From Inia geoffrensis (Eukaryota > Chordata > Mammalia > Artiodactyla > Iniidae): a stretch of DNA of 64,000 nt. How positions within the stretch are numbered: position 1 is the first letter of the stretch; the number at the start of each line of letters is the position of its first letter. The stretch covers positions 1,860,001 through 1,924,000 of the forward strand of contig CM070914.1 of NCBI GenBank assembly GCA_036417435.1. Reading direction: 5' to 3'. Made by a program: the position numbers and the translations under genes. The notes beneath the pieces were generated by a model. It was not told the DNA's origin, ran no database searches, and saw only the letters and a program-made list of their open reading frames with translations. This document shows positions 23,439 through 35,851 of the stretch, in pieces.

Positions 23439-24819
23439 GTGCATCATGCGAACTGCCTCAACCAAGCAACGCACTTGGTATGTGTGGGGCCGTCTCACTC
23501 TTCAAAAGTCTGCAGTGCCACGGGAAGAGCAGGCCTGAAATTGAAGTCAGAACGCACGCTGACTCTCTCCTGGGGCCAGGGTGAGTTCAGGCAGGAGGTC
23601 GTACATGGAATGCGAAGCCCAGGGTTTCTCTGAGTGCAGCTCAGACTAGGGTAATGGGTAAAATTTCGACGGCCTGAGGGACGTGCCAGAACGGTGTTCC
23701 TGAACCTCTGTGAGTGCTGGGGTACTTAAGCTGCTCCAAAACAGAGTGCAGTGCGTTTCCATACACTCAGCATACACAGAGTGGCTCCAAAGGGCTACGG
23801 GACTGGATGTTGCTCAACAGACACAGGTGGGCCAGGGAGTACTTAGTGTACCTGGCAGTAACAGGATGCCCACATGAGCCTCCTAGGTGTCTGTAAAATC
23901 ATACTGCCATTTAAGATATGCAGAGCAGAGGTCACATGCTCATGGAAAGTGCTGGACACCTCCGTTCCTACAAGCAAATCAAAGCCTAACCTCCAGGCAT
24001 GTGTTCATGCTGGGTGCGCATTAAGTGACGCAGCATGGTAAGATGCTGACTTTCTCCTGGAGCACAGTGACTTCACGTACGAGGTCTTCTATGTATTCAA
24101 TGCAGACTGTTTTCTCATGGCAGCTCACCCTCAGGGCCATGACAAAGACTTCCTGGGGACTTCGGACTCACCAGAAATGTGGTCCTGACGGTGCTCCAGG
24201 ACTCTGGAAATGTAGCTCTCCTCCCGGGACATGCGGTGTGCAGCCCGTCACTCGGCACGTACAGAGGCCCTCCGATGAACAGACCAGTGGGCCTCCATGT
24301 GGCTAAGCCTTCCCGAAGGGCTCTGGAGGTACTCAGTGAACTTGGAGCAAAAATGATGCACAACCGAGGGCCCTAGGAGTCCTCAAAAGGGTCCTTCCTT
24401 TAAAATAAATCCCAACAGCGATGAAGAACTCATGGAGACAGTTGCATGCCTCCCTTTTTACACGGCTACTCAGGGTCTAACGAGGAGACGTGTTCTCTCA
24501 TTGTTTCACTTTAGTTCTAGAGACTGTCATGCTCACCACCACCGAGGCCATGGAAGCACCTTGTTTGGAGAGAGCCAATTCATATTTTTCCCCGAAGCAT
24601 TCTTACAGGGTTGAGAGACCTGTCAACAGCAGAGAATGTCAGGAAGTTTCTAGGCAGCATGAATGGAGCCTTCAAATTTAGTAAACAATTCTAGTTCCAG
24701 CAGGCCCCGATTTCCACGGGCACACTCATCCTACGTCCCTCGGCTTTCTAACAAGTCCAAAGGGAGACAAGGTTACCCAGTGTTTCCTTCCCTGAATCAA
24801 CTTGTCGAAGATGGGTTTT
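23439..24819 (+). repeat. Monomer U18 (1381 bp), long type, diverged
   Basis: Marker 109 equivalent is C (GTCTCACTC). Private ATTGAAGTC, TCTATGTATTCAATG, GATGAACAG, GGCTAAGCC, AACGAGGAG, and AAATTTAGTAAAC near 24,675 which truncates the usual small open frame. Confidence 0.97.
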
Positions 24820-26200
24820 GTGCATTATGCGAACTGCCTCAACCAAGCAACGCACTTGGTATGTGTGGAGCCGTGTGACTCTTCAAAAGTCTGCAGTGCC
24901 ACGGGAAGAGCAGGCCTGAAATTGCAGTCAGAACGCACGCTGACTCTCTCCTGGCGCCAGGGGGAGTTCAGGCAGGAGGTCGTACATGGAATGCGAAGCC
25001 CAGGGTTTCTCTGAGTGCAGCTCAGACTAGGGTAATGGGTAAAATTTCGACGGCCTGAGGGACGTGCCAGAACGGTGTTCCTGAACCTCTGTGAGTGCTG
25101 GGGTACTTAAGCTGCTCCAAAACAGAGTGCAGTGCGTTTCCCTACACTCAGCATACAGAGAGTGGCTCCAAAGGGCCTCGGGACTGGATGTTGCTCAACA
25201 GACACAGGTGGGCCTGGGAGTACTTAGTGTACCTGGCAGTAACAGGATTCCCACATAAGCCTCCTAGGTGTCTGTAAAATCATACTGCCATTTAAGATAT
25301 ACAGAACAGAGGTCACATGCTCATGGAAAGTCCTGGACACCTCCGTTCCTACAAGCAAATCAAAGCCTAACCTCCAGGCATGTGTTCATGCTGGGTGCGC
25401 ATTAAGTGACGCAGCATGGTAAGATGCTGACTTTCTCCTGGAGCACAGTGACTTCACGTACGAGGTCTTCTAAGTGTTCAAGGCAGAGTGTTTTCTCATG
25501 GCAGCTCACCCTCCGGGCCATGACAAAGACTTCCTGGGGACTTCGGACTCACCAGAAATGTGGTCCTGACGGTGCTCCAGGACTCTGGAAATGTAGCTCT
25601 CCTCCCGGGACATGCGGTGTGCAGCCCGTCACTCGGCACGTACACAGGCCCTCCGATGTACAGACCAGTGGGCCTCCATGTGGCTCAGCCTTCCCGAAGG
25701 GCTCTGGAGGTACTCAGTGAACTTGGAGCAAAAATGATGCACAACCGAGGGCCCTAGGAGTCCTCAAAAGGGTCCTTCCTTTAAAATAAATCCCAACAGC
25801 GATGAAGAACTCATGGAGACAATTGCATGCCTCCCTTTTTACACGGCTACTCAGGGTCTAACGTGGAGACGTGTTCTCTCATTGTTTCACTTTAGTTCTA
25901 GAGACTGTCATGCTCACCACCACCGAGGCAATGGAAGCACCTTGTTTGGACAGAGCCAATTCATATTTTTCCCCGAAGCATTCTTACAGGGTTGAGAGAC
26001 CTGTCAACAGCAGAGAATGTCAGGAAGTTTCTAGGCAGCATGAATGGAGCCTTCAAATTGAGAAAAGAAGTCTAGTTCCAGCAGGCCCCGATTTCCACGG
26101 GCACACTCATCCTACGTCCCACAGGTTTCTAACAAGTCCAAAGGGAGACAAGGTTACCCAGTGTTTCCTTCCCTGAATCAACTTGTCGAAGTAGGGTTTT
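24820..26200 (+). repeat. Monomer U19 (1381 bp), long type, B-like head
   Basis: GTGCATTATGCG, GGAGCCGTGTGAC, CACATAAGCC. Both insertions present. Private ATACAGAACAG, GGATTCCCAC, GACAATTGC, GTCCCACAGG. Confidence 0.97.
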
Positions 26201-27580
26201 GTGCATCATGCGATCTGCCTCAACCAAGCAACGCACTTGGTATGTGTGGGGCCGTCTGACTCTTCAAAAGTCTGCAGTGCCACGGGAAGAGCAGGCCTGA
26301 AATTGCAGTCAGAACGCACGCTGACTCTCTCCTGGCGCCAGGGTGAGTTCAGGCAGGAGGTCGTACATGGAATGCGAAGCCCAGGGTTTCTCTGAGTGCA
26401 GCTCAGACTAGGGTAATGGGTAAAATTTCGACGGCCTGAGGGACGTGCCAGAACGGTGTTCCTGAACCTCTGTGAGTGCTGGGGTACTTAAGCTGCTCCA
26501 AAACAGAGTGCAGTGCGTTTCCATACACTCAGCATACACAGAGTGGCTCCAAAGGGCTACGGGACTGGATGTTGCTCAACAGACACAGGTGGCCCTGGGA
26601 GTACTTAGTGTACCTGGCAGTAACAGGATGCCCACATGAGCCTCCTAGGTGTCTGTAAAATCATACTGCCATTTAAGATATACAGAGCAGAGGTCACATG
26701 CTCATGGAAAGTGCTGGACACCTCCGTTCCTACAAGCAAATCAAAGCCTAACCTCAAGGCATGTGTTTATGCTGGGTGCGCATTAAGTGACGCAGCATGG
26801 TAAGATGCTGACTTTCTCCTGGAGCACAGTGACTTCACGTACGAGGTCTTCTAAGTGTTCAAGGCAGAGTGTTTTCTCATGGCAGCTCACCCTCAGGGCC
26901 ATGACAAAGACTTCCTGGGGACTTCGGACTCACCAGAAATGTGGTCCTAACGGTGCTCCAGGACTCTGGAAATGTAGCTCTCCTCCCGGGACATGCGGTG
27001 TGCAGCCCGTCACTCGGCACGTACAGAGGCCCTCCGATGTACAGACCAGTGCGCCTCCATGTGGCTCAGCCTTCCCGAAGGGCTCTGGAGGTACTCAGTG
27101 AACTTGGAGGAAAAAGGATGCACAACCGAGGGCCCAGGAGTCCTCCAAAGGGTCCTTCCTTTAAAATAAATCCCAACAGCGATGAAGAACTCATGGAGAC
27201 AGTTGCATGCCTCCCTTTTTACACTGCTACTCAGGGTCTAACGTGGAGACGTGTTCTCTCATTGTTTCACTTTAGTTCTAGAGACTGTCATGCTCACCAC
27301 CACCGAGGCCATGGAAGCACCTTGTTTGGACAGAGCCAATTCATATTTTTCCCCGAAGCATTCTTACAGGGTTGAGAGACCTGTCAACAGCAGAGAATGT
27401 CAGGTAGTTTCTAGGCAGCATGAATGGAGCCTTCAAATTGAGAAAACAAGTCTAGTTCCAGCAGGCCCCGATTTCCACGGGCACACTCATCATACGTCCC
27501 TCGGGTTTCTAACAAGTCCAAAGGGAGACAAGGTTACCCAGTGTTTCCTTCCCTGAATCAACTTGTCGAAGTAGGGTTTT
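26201..27580 (+). repeat. Monomer U20 (1380 bp), long type with T deletion
   Basis: GTCTGACTC, GCGATCTGCC, CCTCAAGGC, GTCCTAACGG. TAACC and TTC present, GGGCCCAGG; LPF-type CCTCCCTTTTTACAC. Confidence 0.97.
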
Positions 27581-28961
27581 GTGCATCATGCGAACTGCCT
27601 CAACCAAGCAACGCACTTGGTATGTGTGGGGCCGTCTCACTCTTCAAAAGTCTGCAGTGCCACGGGAAGAGCAGGCCTGAAATTGCAGTCAGAACGCACG
27701 CTGACTCTCTCCTGGCGCCAGGGGGAGTTCAGGCAGGAGGTCGTACATGGAATGCGAAGCCCAGGGTTTCTCTGAGTGCAGCTCAGTCTAGGGTAATGGG
27801 TAAAATTTCGACGGCCTGAGGGACGTGCCAGAACGGTGTTCCTGAACATCTGTGAGTGCTGGGGTACTTAAGCTGCTCCAAAACAGAGTGCAGTGCATTT
27901 CCCTACACTCAGCATACACAGAGTGGCTCCATAGGGCTACGGGACTGGATGTTGCTCAACAGACACAGGTGGGCCTGGGAGTACTTAGTGTACCTGGCAG
28001 TAACAGGATGCCCACATGAGCCTCCTAGGTGTCTGTAAAATCATACTGCCATTTAAGATATGCAGAGCAGAGGTCACATGCTCATGGAAAGTGCTGGACA
28101 CCTCCGTTCCTACAAGCAAATCAAAGCCTAACCTCCAGGCATGTGTTTATGCTGGGTGCGCATTAAGTGACGCAGCATGGTAAGATGCTGACTTTCTCCT
28201 GGAGCACAGTGACTTCACGTACGACGTCTTCTAAGTGTTCAAGGCAGAGTGTTTTCTCATGGCAGCTCACCCTCCGGGCCATGACAAAGACTTCCTGGGG
28301 ACTTCGGACTCACCAGAAATGTGGTCCTGACGGTGCTCCAGGACTCTGGAAATGTAGCTCTCCTCCCGGGACATGCGGTGTGCAGCCCGTCACTCGGCAC
28401 GTACAGAGGCCCTCCGTTGTACAGACCAGTGGGCCTCCATGTGGCTCAGCCTTCCCGAAGGGCTCTGGAGGTACTCAGTGAACTTGGAGCAAAAATGATG
28501 CACAACCGTGGGCCCTAGGAGTCCTCAAAAGGGTCCTTCCTTTAAAATAAATCCCAACAGCGATGAAGAACTCATGGAGACAGTTGCATGCTTCCATTTT
28601 TATACGGCTACTCAGGGTCTAACGTGGAGACGTGTTCTCTCATTGTTTCACTTTAGTTCTAGAGACTGTCATGCTCACCACCACCGAGGCCATGGAAGCA
28701 CCTTGTTTGGACAGAGCCAATTCATATTTTTCCCCGAAGCATTCTTACAGGGTTGAGAGACCTGTCAACAGCAGAGAATGTCAGGTAGTTTCTAGGCAGC
28801 ATGAATGGAGCCTTCAAATTGAGAAAACAAGCCAAGTTCCAGCAGGCCCCGATTTCCACGGGCACACTCATCCTACGTCCCTCGGGTTTCTAACAAGTCC
28901 AAAGGGAGACAAGGTTACCCAGTGTTTCCTTCCCTGAATCAACTTGTCGAAGTTGGGTTTT
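27581..28961 (+). repeat. Monomer U21 (1381 bp), A type
   Basis: A-type markers: GTCTCACTC, CAGTCTAGGG, GAACATCTG, CTCCATAGGG, TAACC, TTC, CACCCTCCGGG, CCCGAAGGG. First unit of the higher-order domain. Private CGACGTC, CCGTTGTAC, ACCGTGGG. Confidence 0.97.
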
Positions 28962-30341
28962 GTGCATCATGCGAACTGCCTCAACCAAGCAATGCACTTG
29001 GTATGTGTGGAGCCGTGTGACTCTTCTAAAGTCTGCAGTGCCACGGGAAGAGCAGGCCTGAAATTGCAGTCAGAACGCACGCTGACTCTCTCCTGGCGCC
29101 AGGGGGAGTTCAGGCAGGAGGTCGTACATGGAATGCGAAGCCCAGGGTTTCTCTGAGTGCAGCTCAGACTAGGGTAATGGGTAAAATTTCGACGGCCTGA
29201 GGGACGTGCCAGAACGGTGTTCCTGAACCTCTGTGAGTGCTGGGATACTTAAGCTGCTCCAAAGCAGAGTGCAGTGCGTTTCCCTACACTCAGCATACAC
29301 AGAGTGGCTCCAAAGGGCTACGGGACTGGATGTTGCTCAACAGACACAGGTGGGCCTGGGAGTACTTAGTATACCTGGCAGTAACAGGATGCCCACATAA
29401 GCCTCCTAGGTGTCTGTAAAATCATACTGCCATTTAAGATATGCAGAGCAGAGGTCACATGCTCATGGAAAGTGCTGGACACCTCCGTTCCTACAAGCAA
29501 ATCAAAGCCTAACCTCCAGGCATGTGTTCATGCTGGGTGCGCATTAAGTGACGCAGCATGGTAAGATGCTGACTTTCTCCTGGAGCACAGTGACTTCACG
29601 TACGAGGTCTTCTAAGTGTTCAAGGCAGAGTGTTTTCTCATGGCAGCTCACCCTCAGGGCCATGACAAAGACTTCCTGGGGACTTTGGACTCACCAGAAA
29701 TGTGGTCCTGACAGTGCTCCAGGACTCTGGAAATGTAGCTCTCCTCCCGGGACATGCGGTGTGCAGCCCGTCACTCGGCACGTACACAGGCCCTCCGATG
29801 TACCGACCAGTGGGCCTCCATGTGGCTCAGCCTTCCCACAGGGCTCTGCAGGTACTCAGTGAACTTGGAGGAAAAAGGATGCACAACCGAGGGCCCAGGA
29901 GTCCTCCAAAGGGTACTTCCTTTAAAATAAATCCCAACAGCGATGAAGAACTCATGGAGACAGTTGCATGCTTCCATTTTTATAAGGCTACTCAGGGTCT
30001 AACGTGGAGACGTGTTCTCTCATTGTTTCACTTTAGTTCTAGAGACTGTCATGCTCACCACCACCGAGGCCATGGAAGCACCTTGTTTGGACAGAGCCAA
30101 TTCATATTTTTCCCCGAAGCATTCTTACAGGGTTGAGAGACCTGTCAACAGCAGAGAATGTCAGGTACTTTCTAGGCAGCATGAATGGAGCCTTCAAATT
30201 GAGAAAACAAGTCTAGTTCCAGCAGGCCCCGATTTCCACGGGCACACTCATCCTACGTCCCTCGGCTTTCTAACAAGTCCAAAGGGAGACAAGGTTACCC
30301 AGTGTTTCCTTCCCTGAATCAACTTGTCGAAGTAGGGTTTT
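28962..30341 (+). repeat. Monomer U22 (1380 bp), B type
   Basis: B-type markers: GGAGCCGTGTGAC, AAAGCAGAG, AGTATACC, CACATAAGCC, TAACC, TTC, CTGACAGTG, GTACACAGG, TACCGACC, T deletion. Preceded by GAAGTTGGG. Confidence 0.97.
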
Positions 30342-31717
30342 GTGCATCATGCGAACTGCCTCAACCAAGCAACGCACTTGGTATGTGTGGGGCCGTCTAA
30401 CTCTTCAAAAGTCTGCAGTGCCACGGGAAGAGCAGGCCTGAAATTGCAGTCAGAACGCACGCTGACTCTCTCCTGGCGCCAGGGGGAGTTCAGGCAGGAG
30501 GTCGTACATGGAATGCGAAGCCCAGGGTTTCTCTGAGTGCAGCTCAGACTAGGGTAATGGGTAAAATTTCGACGGCCTGAGGGACGTGCCAGAACGGTGT
30601 TCCTGAACCTCTGTGAGTGCTGGGGTACTTAAGCCGCTCCAAAACAGAGTGCAGTGCGTTTCCCTACACTCAGCATACACAGAGTGGCTCCAAAGGGCTA
30701 CGGGACTGGATGTTGCTCAACAGACACAGGTGGGCCTGGGAGTACTTAGGGTACCTGGCAGTAACAGGATGCCCACATGAGCCTCCTGGGTGTCTGTAAA
30801 ATCATACTGCCATTTAAGATATGCAGAGCAGAGGTCACATGCTCATGGAAAGTGCTGGACACCTCCATTCCTACACGCAAATCAAAGCCTCCAGGCATGT
30901 GTTCATGCTGGGTGCGCATTAAGTGACGCAGCATGGTAAGATGCTGACTTTCTCCTGGAGCACAGTGACTTCACGTACGAGGTCTTCTAAGTGTTCAAGG
31001 CAGAGTGTTTTCTCATGGCAGCTCACCCTCCGGGCCATGACAAAGACTTCCTGGGGACTTCGGACTCACCAGAAATGTGGTCCTGACGGTGCTCCAGGAC
31101 TCTGGAAATGTAGCTCTCCTCCCGGGACATGCGGTGTGCAGCCCGTCACTCGGCACGTACAGAGGCCCTCCGATGTACAGACCAGTGGGCCTCCATGTGG
31201 CTCAGCCTTCCCGAAGGGCTCTGGAGGTACTCAGTGAACTTGGAGCAAAAATGATGCACAACCGAGGGCCCTAGGAGTCCTCAAAAGGGTCCTTCCTTTA
31301 AAATAAATACCAACAGCGATGAAGAACTCATGGAGACAGTTGCATGCCTCCCTTTTTACACGGCTACTCAGGGTCAAACGTGGAGACGTGTTCTCTCATT
31401 GTTTCACTTTAGTTCTAGAGACTGTCATGCTCACCACCACCGAGGCCATGGAAGCACCTTGTTTGGACAGAGCCAATTCATATTTTTCCCCGAAGCATTC
31501 TTACAGGGTTGAGAGACCTGTCAACAGCAGAGAATGTCAGGTAGTTTCTAGGCAGCATGAATGGAGCATTCAAATTGAGAAAACAAGCGTAGTTCCAGCA
31601 GGCCCCGATTTCCACGGGCACACTCATCCTACGTCCCTCGGGTTTCTAACAAGTCCAAAGGGAGACAAGGTTACCCAGTGTTTCCTTCCCTGAATCAACT
31701 TGTCGAAGTTGGGTTTT
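30342..31717 (+). repeat. Monomer U23 (1376 bp), C/A hybrid, TTC only
   Basis: C-type head (GTCTAACTC, no TAACC), then A-type from the TTC onward (CACCCTCCGGG, CCCGAAGGG). The tail is shared with U25 (AATACCAAC, GGTCAAACG, GAGCATTC, AAGCGTAG). Confidence 0.96.
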
Positions 31718-31955
31718 GTGCATCATGCGAACTGCCTCAACCAAGCAACGCACTTGGTATGTGTGGAGCCGTGTGACTCTTCAAAAGTCTGCAGTGCCAC
31801 GGGAAGAGCAGGCCTGAAATTGCAGTCAGAACGCACGCTGACTCTCTCCTGGCGCCAGGGGGAGTTCAGGCAGGAGGTCGTACATGGAATGCGAAGCCCA
31901 GGGTTTCTCTGAGTGCAGCTCAGACTAGGGTAATGGGTAAAATTTCGACGGCCTG
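30906..31955 (+). repeat. Local ~1.05-kb duplication, copy 1 (U23 tail, U24 head)
   Basis: Matches 33,660-34,709 at 2754-bp offset, including the rare AATACCAAC, GGTCAAACG, GAGCATTC and AAGCGTAG. It crosses a unit boundary, so the exchanged tract is independent of the unit phase used here. Confidence 0.88.
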
Positions 31956-33090
31956 AGGGACGTGCCAGAACGGTGTTCCTGAACCTCTGTGAGTGCTGGG
32001 GTACTTAAGCTGCTCCAAAACAGAGTGCAGTGCGTTTCCCTACACTCAGCATACACAGAGTGGCTCCAAAGGGCTACGGGACTGGATGTTGCTCAACAGA
32101 CACAGGAGGGCCTGGGAGTACTTAGGGTACCTGGCAGTAACAGGATGCCCACATGAGCCTCCTGGGTGTCTGTAAAATCATACTGCCATTTAAGATATGC
32201 AGAGCAGAGGTCACATGCTCATGGAAAGTGCTGGACACCTCCATTCCTACACGCAAATCAAAGCCTCCAGGCATGTGTTCATGCTGGGTGCGCATTAAGT
32301 GACGCAGCATGGTAAGATGCTGACTTTCTCCTGGAGCACAGTGACTTCACGTACGAGGTCTAAGTATTCAAGGCAGAGTGTTTTCTCATGGCAGCTCACC
32401 CTCAGGGCCATGACAAAGACTTCCTGGGGACTTCGGACTCACCAGAAATGTGGTCCTGACGGTGCTCCAGAACTCTGGAAATGTAGCTCTCCTCCCGGGA
32501 CATGCGGTGTGCAGCCCGTCACTCGGCACGTACAGAGGCCCTCCGATGTACAGACCAGTGGGCCTCCATGTGGCTCAGCCTTCCCAAAGGGCTCTGGAGG
32601 TGCTCAGTGAACTTGGAGCAAAAATGATGCACAACCGAGGGCCCTAGGACTCCTCAAAAGGGTCCTTCCTTTAAAATAAATCCCAACAGCGATGAAGAAC
32701 TCATGGAGACAGTTGCATGCCTCCCTTTTTACACGGCTACTCAGGGTCTAACGTGGAGACGTGTTCTCTCATTGTTTCACTTTAGTTCTAGAGACTGTCA
32801 TGCTCACCACCACCGAGGCCATGGAAGCACCTTGTTTGGACAGAGCCAATTCATATTTTTCCCCGAAGCATTCTTACAGGGTTGAGAGACCTGTCAACAG
32901 CAGAGAATGTCAGGTAGTTTCTAGGCAGCATGAATGGAGCCTTCAAATTGAGAAAACAAGTCTAGTTCCAGCAGGCCCCGATTTCCACGGGCACACTCAT
33001 CCTACGTCCCTCGGCTTTCTAACAAGTCCAAAGGGAGACAAGGTTACCCAGTGTTTCCTTCCCTGAATCAACTTGTCGAAGTAGGGTTTT
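31718..33090 (+). repeat. Monomer U24 (1373 bp), B/C hybrid
   Basis: B-type head (GGAGCCGTGTGAC) shared with U26. The middle shares CTTAGGGTACC and CTCCTGGGTG with U23, and the remainder is C-type (no TAACC or TTC, AGGACTCCTC). Confidence 0.96.
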
Positions 33091-34471
33091 GTGCATCATG
33101 CGAACTGCCTCAACCAAGCAACGCACTTGGTATGTGTGGGGCCGTCTCACTCTTCAAAAGTCTGCAGTGCCACGGGAAGAGCAGGCCTGAAATTGCAGTC
33201 AGAACGCACGCTGACTCTCTCCTGGCGCCAGGGGGAGTTCAGGCAGGAGGCCGTACATGGAATGCGAAGCCCAGGGTTTCTCTGAGTGCAGCTCAGTCTA
33301 GGGTAATGGGTAAAATTTCGACGGCCTGAGGGACGTGCCAGAACGGTGTTCCTGAACATCTGTGAGTGCTGGGGTACTTAAGCTGCTCCAAAACAGAGTG
33401 CAGTGCGTTTCCCTACACTCAGCATACACAGAGTGGCTCCATAGGGCTACGGGACTGGATGTTGCTCAACAGACACAGGTGGGCCTGGGAGTACTTAGTG
33501 TACCTGGCAGTAACAGGATGCCCACATGAGCCTCCTAGGTGTCTGTAAAATCATACTGCCATTTAAGATATGCAGAGCAGAGGTCACATGCTCATGGAAA
33601 TTGCTGGACACCTCCGTTCCTACAAGCAAATCAAAGCCTAACCTCCAGGCATGTGTTTATGCTGGGTGCGCATTAAGTGACGCAGCATGGTAAGATGCTG
33701 ACTTTCTCCTGGAGCACAGTGACTTCACGTACGAGGTCTTCTAAGTGTTCAAGGCAGAGTGTTTTCTCATGGCAGCTCACCCTCCGGGCCATGACAAAGA
33801 CTTCCTGGGGACTTCGGACTCACCAGAAATGTGGTCCTGACGGTGCTCCAGGACTCTGGAAATGTAGCTCTCCTCCCGGGACATGCGGTGTGCAGCCCGT
33901 CACTCGGCACGTACAGAGGCCCTCCGATGTACAGACCAGTGGGCCTCCATGTGGCTCAGCCTTCCCGAAGGGCTCTGGAGGTACTCAGTGAACTTGGAGC
34001 AAAAATGATGCACAACCGAGGGCCCTAGGAGTCCTCAAAAGGGTCCTTCCTTTAAAATAAATACCAACAGCGATGAAGAACTCATGGAGACAGTTGCATG
34101 CCTCCCTTTTTACACGGCTACTCAGGGTCAAACGTGGAGACGTGTTCTCTCATTGTTTCACTTTAGTTCTAGAGACTGTCATGCTCACCACCACCGAGGC
34201 CATGGAAGCACCTTGTTTGGACAGAGCCAATTCATATTTTTCCCCGAAGCATTCTTACAGGGTTGAGAGACCTGTCAACAGCAGAGAATGTCAGGTAGTT
34301 TCTAGGCAGCATGAATGGAGCATTCAAATTGAGAAAACAAGCGTAGTTCCAGCAGGCCCCGATTTCCACGGGCACACTCATCCTACGTCCCTCGGGTTTC
34401 TAACAAGTCCAAAGGGAGACAAGGTTACCCAGTGTTTCCTTCCCTGAATCAACTTGTCGAAGTTGGGTTTT
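33091..34471 (+). repeat. Monomer U25 (1381 bp), A type
   Basis: Full A marker set with GAGGCCGTAC and private AAATTGCTGG. The tail is the duplicate of the U23 tail at 2754-bp offset. Confidence 0.97.
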
Positions 34472-34709
34472 GTGCATCATGCGAACTGCCTCAACCAAGC
34501 AACGCACTTGGTATGTGTGGAGCCGTGTGACTCTTCAAAAGTCTGCAGTGCCACGGGAAGAGCAGGCCTGAAATTGCAGTCAGAACGCACGCTGACTCTC
34601 TCCTGGCGCCAGGGGGAGTTCAGGCAGGAGGTCGTACATGGAATGCGAAGCCCAGGGTTTCTCTGAGTGCAGCTCAGACTAGGGTAATGGGTAAAATTTC
34701 GACGGCCTG
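33660..34709 (+). repeat. Local ~1.05-kb duplication, copy 2 (U25 tail, U26 head)
   Basis: Partner of 30,906-31,955. The match is lost upstream at the C/T difference in the GTTCATG/GTTTATG stretch and downstream at 34,710. Confidence 0.88.
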
Positions 34710-35851
34710 GGGGACGTGCCAGAACGATGTTCCTGAACCTCTGTGAGTGCTGGGGTACTTAAGCTGCTCCAAAACAGAGTGCACTGCGTTTCCCTACACT
34801 CAGCATACACAGAGTGGCTCCAAAGGGCTACGGGACTGGATGTTGCTCAACAGACACAGGTGGGCCTGGGAGTACTTAGTGTACCTGGCAGTAACAGGAT
34901 GCCCACATAAGCCTCCTAGGTGTCTGTAAAATCATACTGCCATTTAAGATATGCAGAGCAGAGGTCACATGCTCATGGAAAGTGCTGGACACCTCCGTTC
35001 CTACAAGCAAATCAAAGCCTAACCTCCAGGCATGTGTTCATGCTGGGTGCGCATTAAGTGACGCAGCATGGTAAGATGCTGACTTTCTCCTGGAGCACAG
35101 TGACTTCACGTACGAGGTCTTCTAAGTGTTCAAGGCAGAGTGTTTTCTCATGGCAGCTCACCCTCAGGGCCATGACAAAGACTTCCTGGGGACTTCGGAC
35201 TCACCAGAAATGTGGTCCTGACAGTGCTCCTGGACTCTGGAAATGTAGCTCTCCTCCCGGGACATGCGGTGTGCAGCCCGTCACTCGGCACGTACACAGG
35301 CCCTCCGATTTACAGACCAGTGGGCCTCCATGTGGCTCAGCCTTCCCACAGGGCTCTGCAGGTACTCAGTGAACTTGGAGGAAAAAGGATGCACAACCGA
35401 GGGCCCAGGAGTCCTCCAAAGGGTACTTCCTTTAAAATAAATCCCAACAGCGATGAAGAACTCATGGAAACAGTTGCATGCTTCCATTTTTATACGGCTA
35501 CTCAGGGTCTAACGTGGAGACGTGTTCTCTCATTGTTTCACTTTAGTTCTAGAGACTGTCATGCTCACCACAACCGAGGCCATGGAAGCACCTTGTTTGG
35601 ACAGAGCCAATTCATATTTTTCCCCGAAGCATTCTTACAGGGTTGAGAGACCTGTCAACAGCAGAGAATGTCAGGTAGTTTCTAGGCAGCATGAATGGAG
35701 CCTTCAAATTGAGAAAACAAGTCTAGTTCCAGCAGGCCCCGATTTCCACGGGCACACTCATCCTACGTCCCTCGGCTTTCTAACAAGTCCAAAGGGAGAC
35801 AAGGTTACCCAGTGTTTCCTTCCCTGAATCAACTTGTCGAAGTAGGGTTTT
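34472..35851 (+). repeat. Monomer U26 (1380 bp), B type
   Basis: B marker set. Private CCTGGGGGAC, AACGATGTTC, GCACTGCG, GCTCCTGGAC, CCGATTTAC, CACAACCGAG. Confidence 0.97.
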
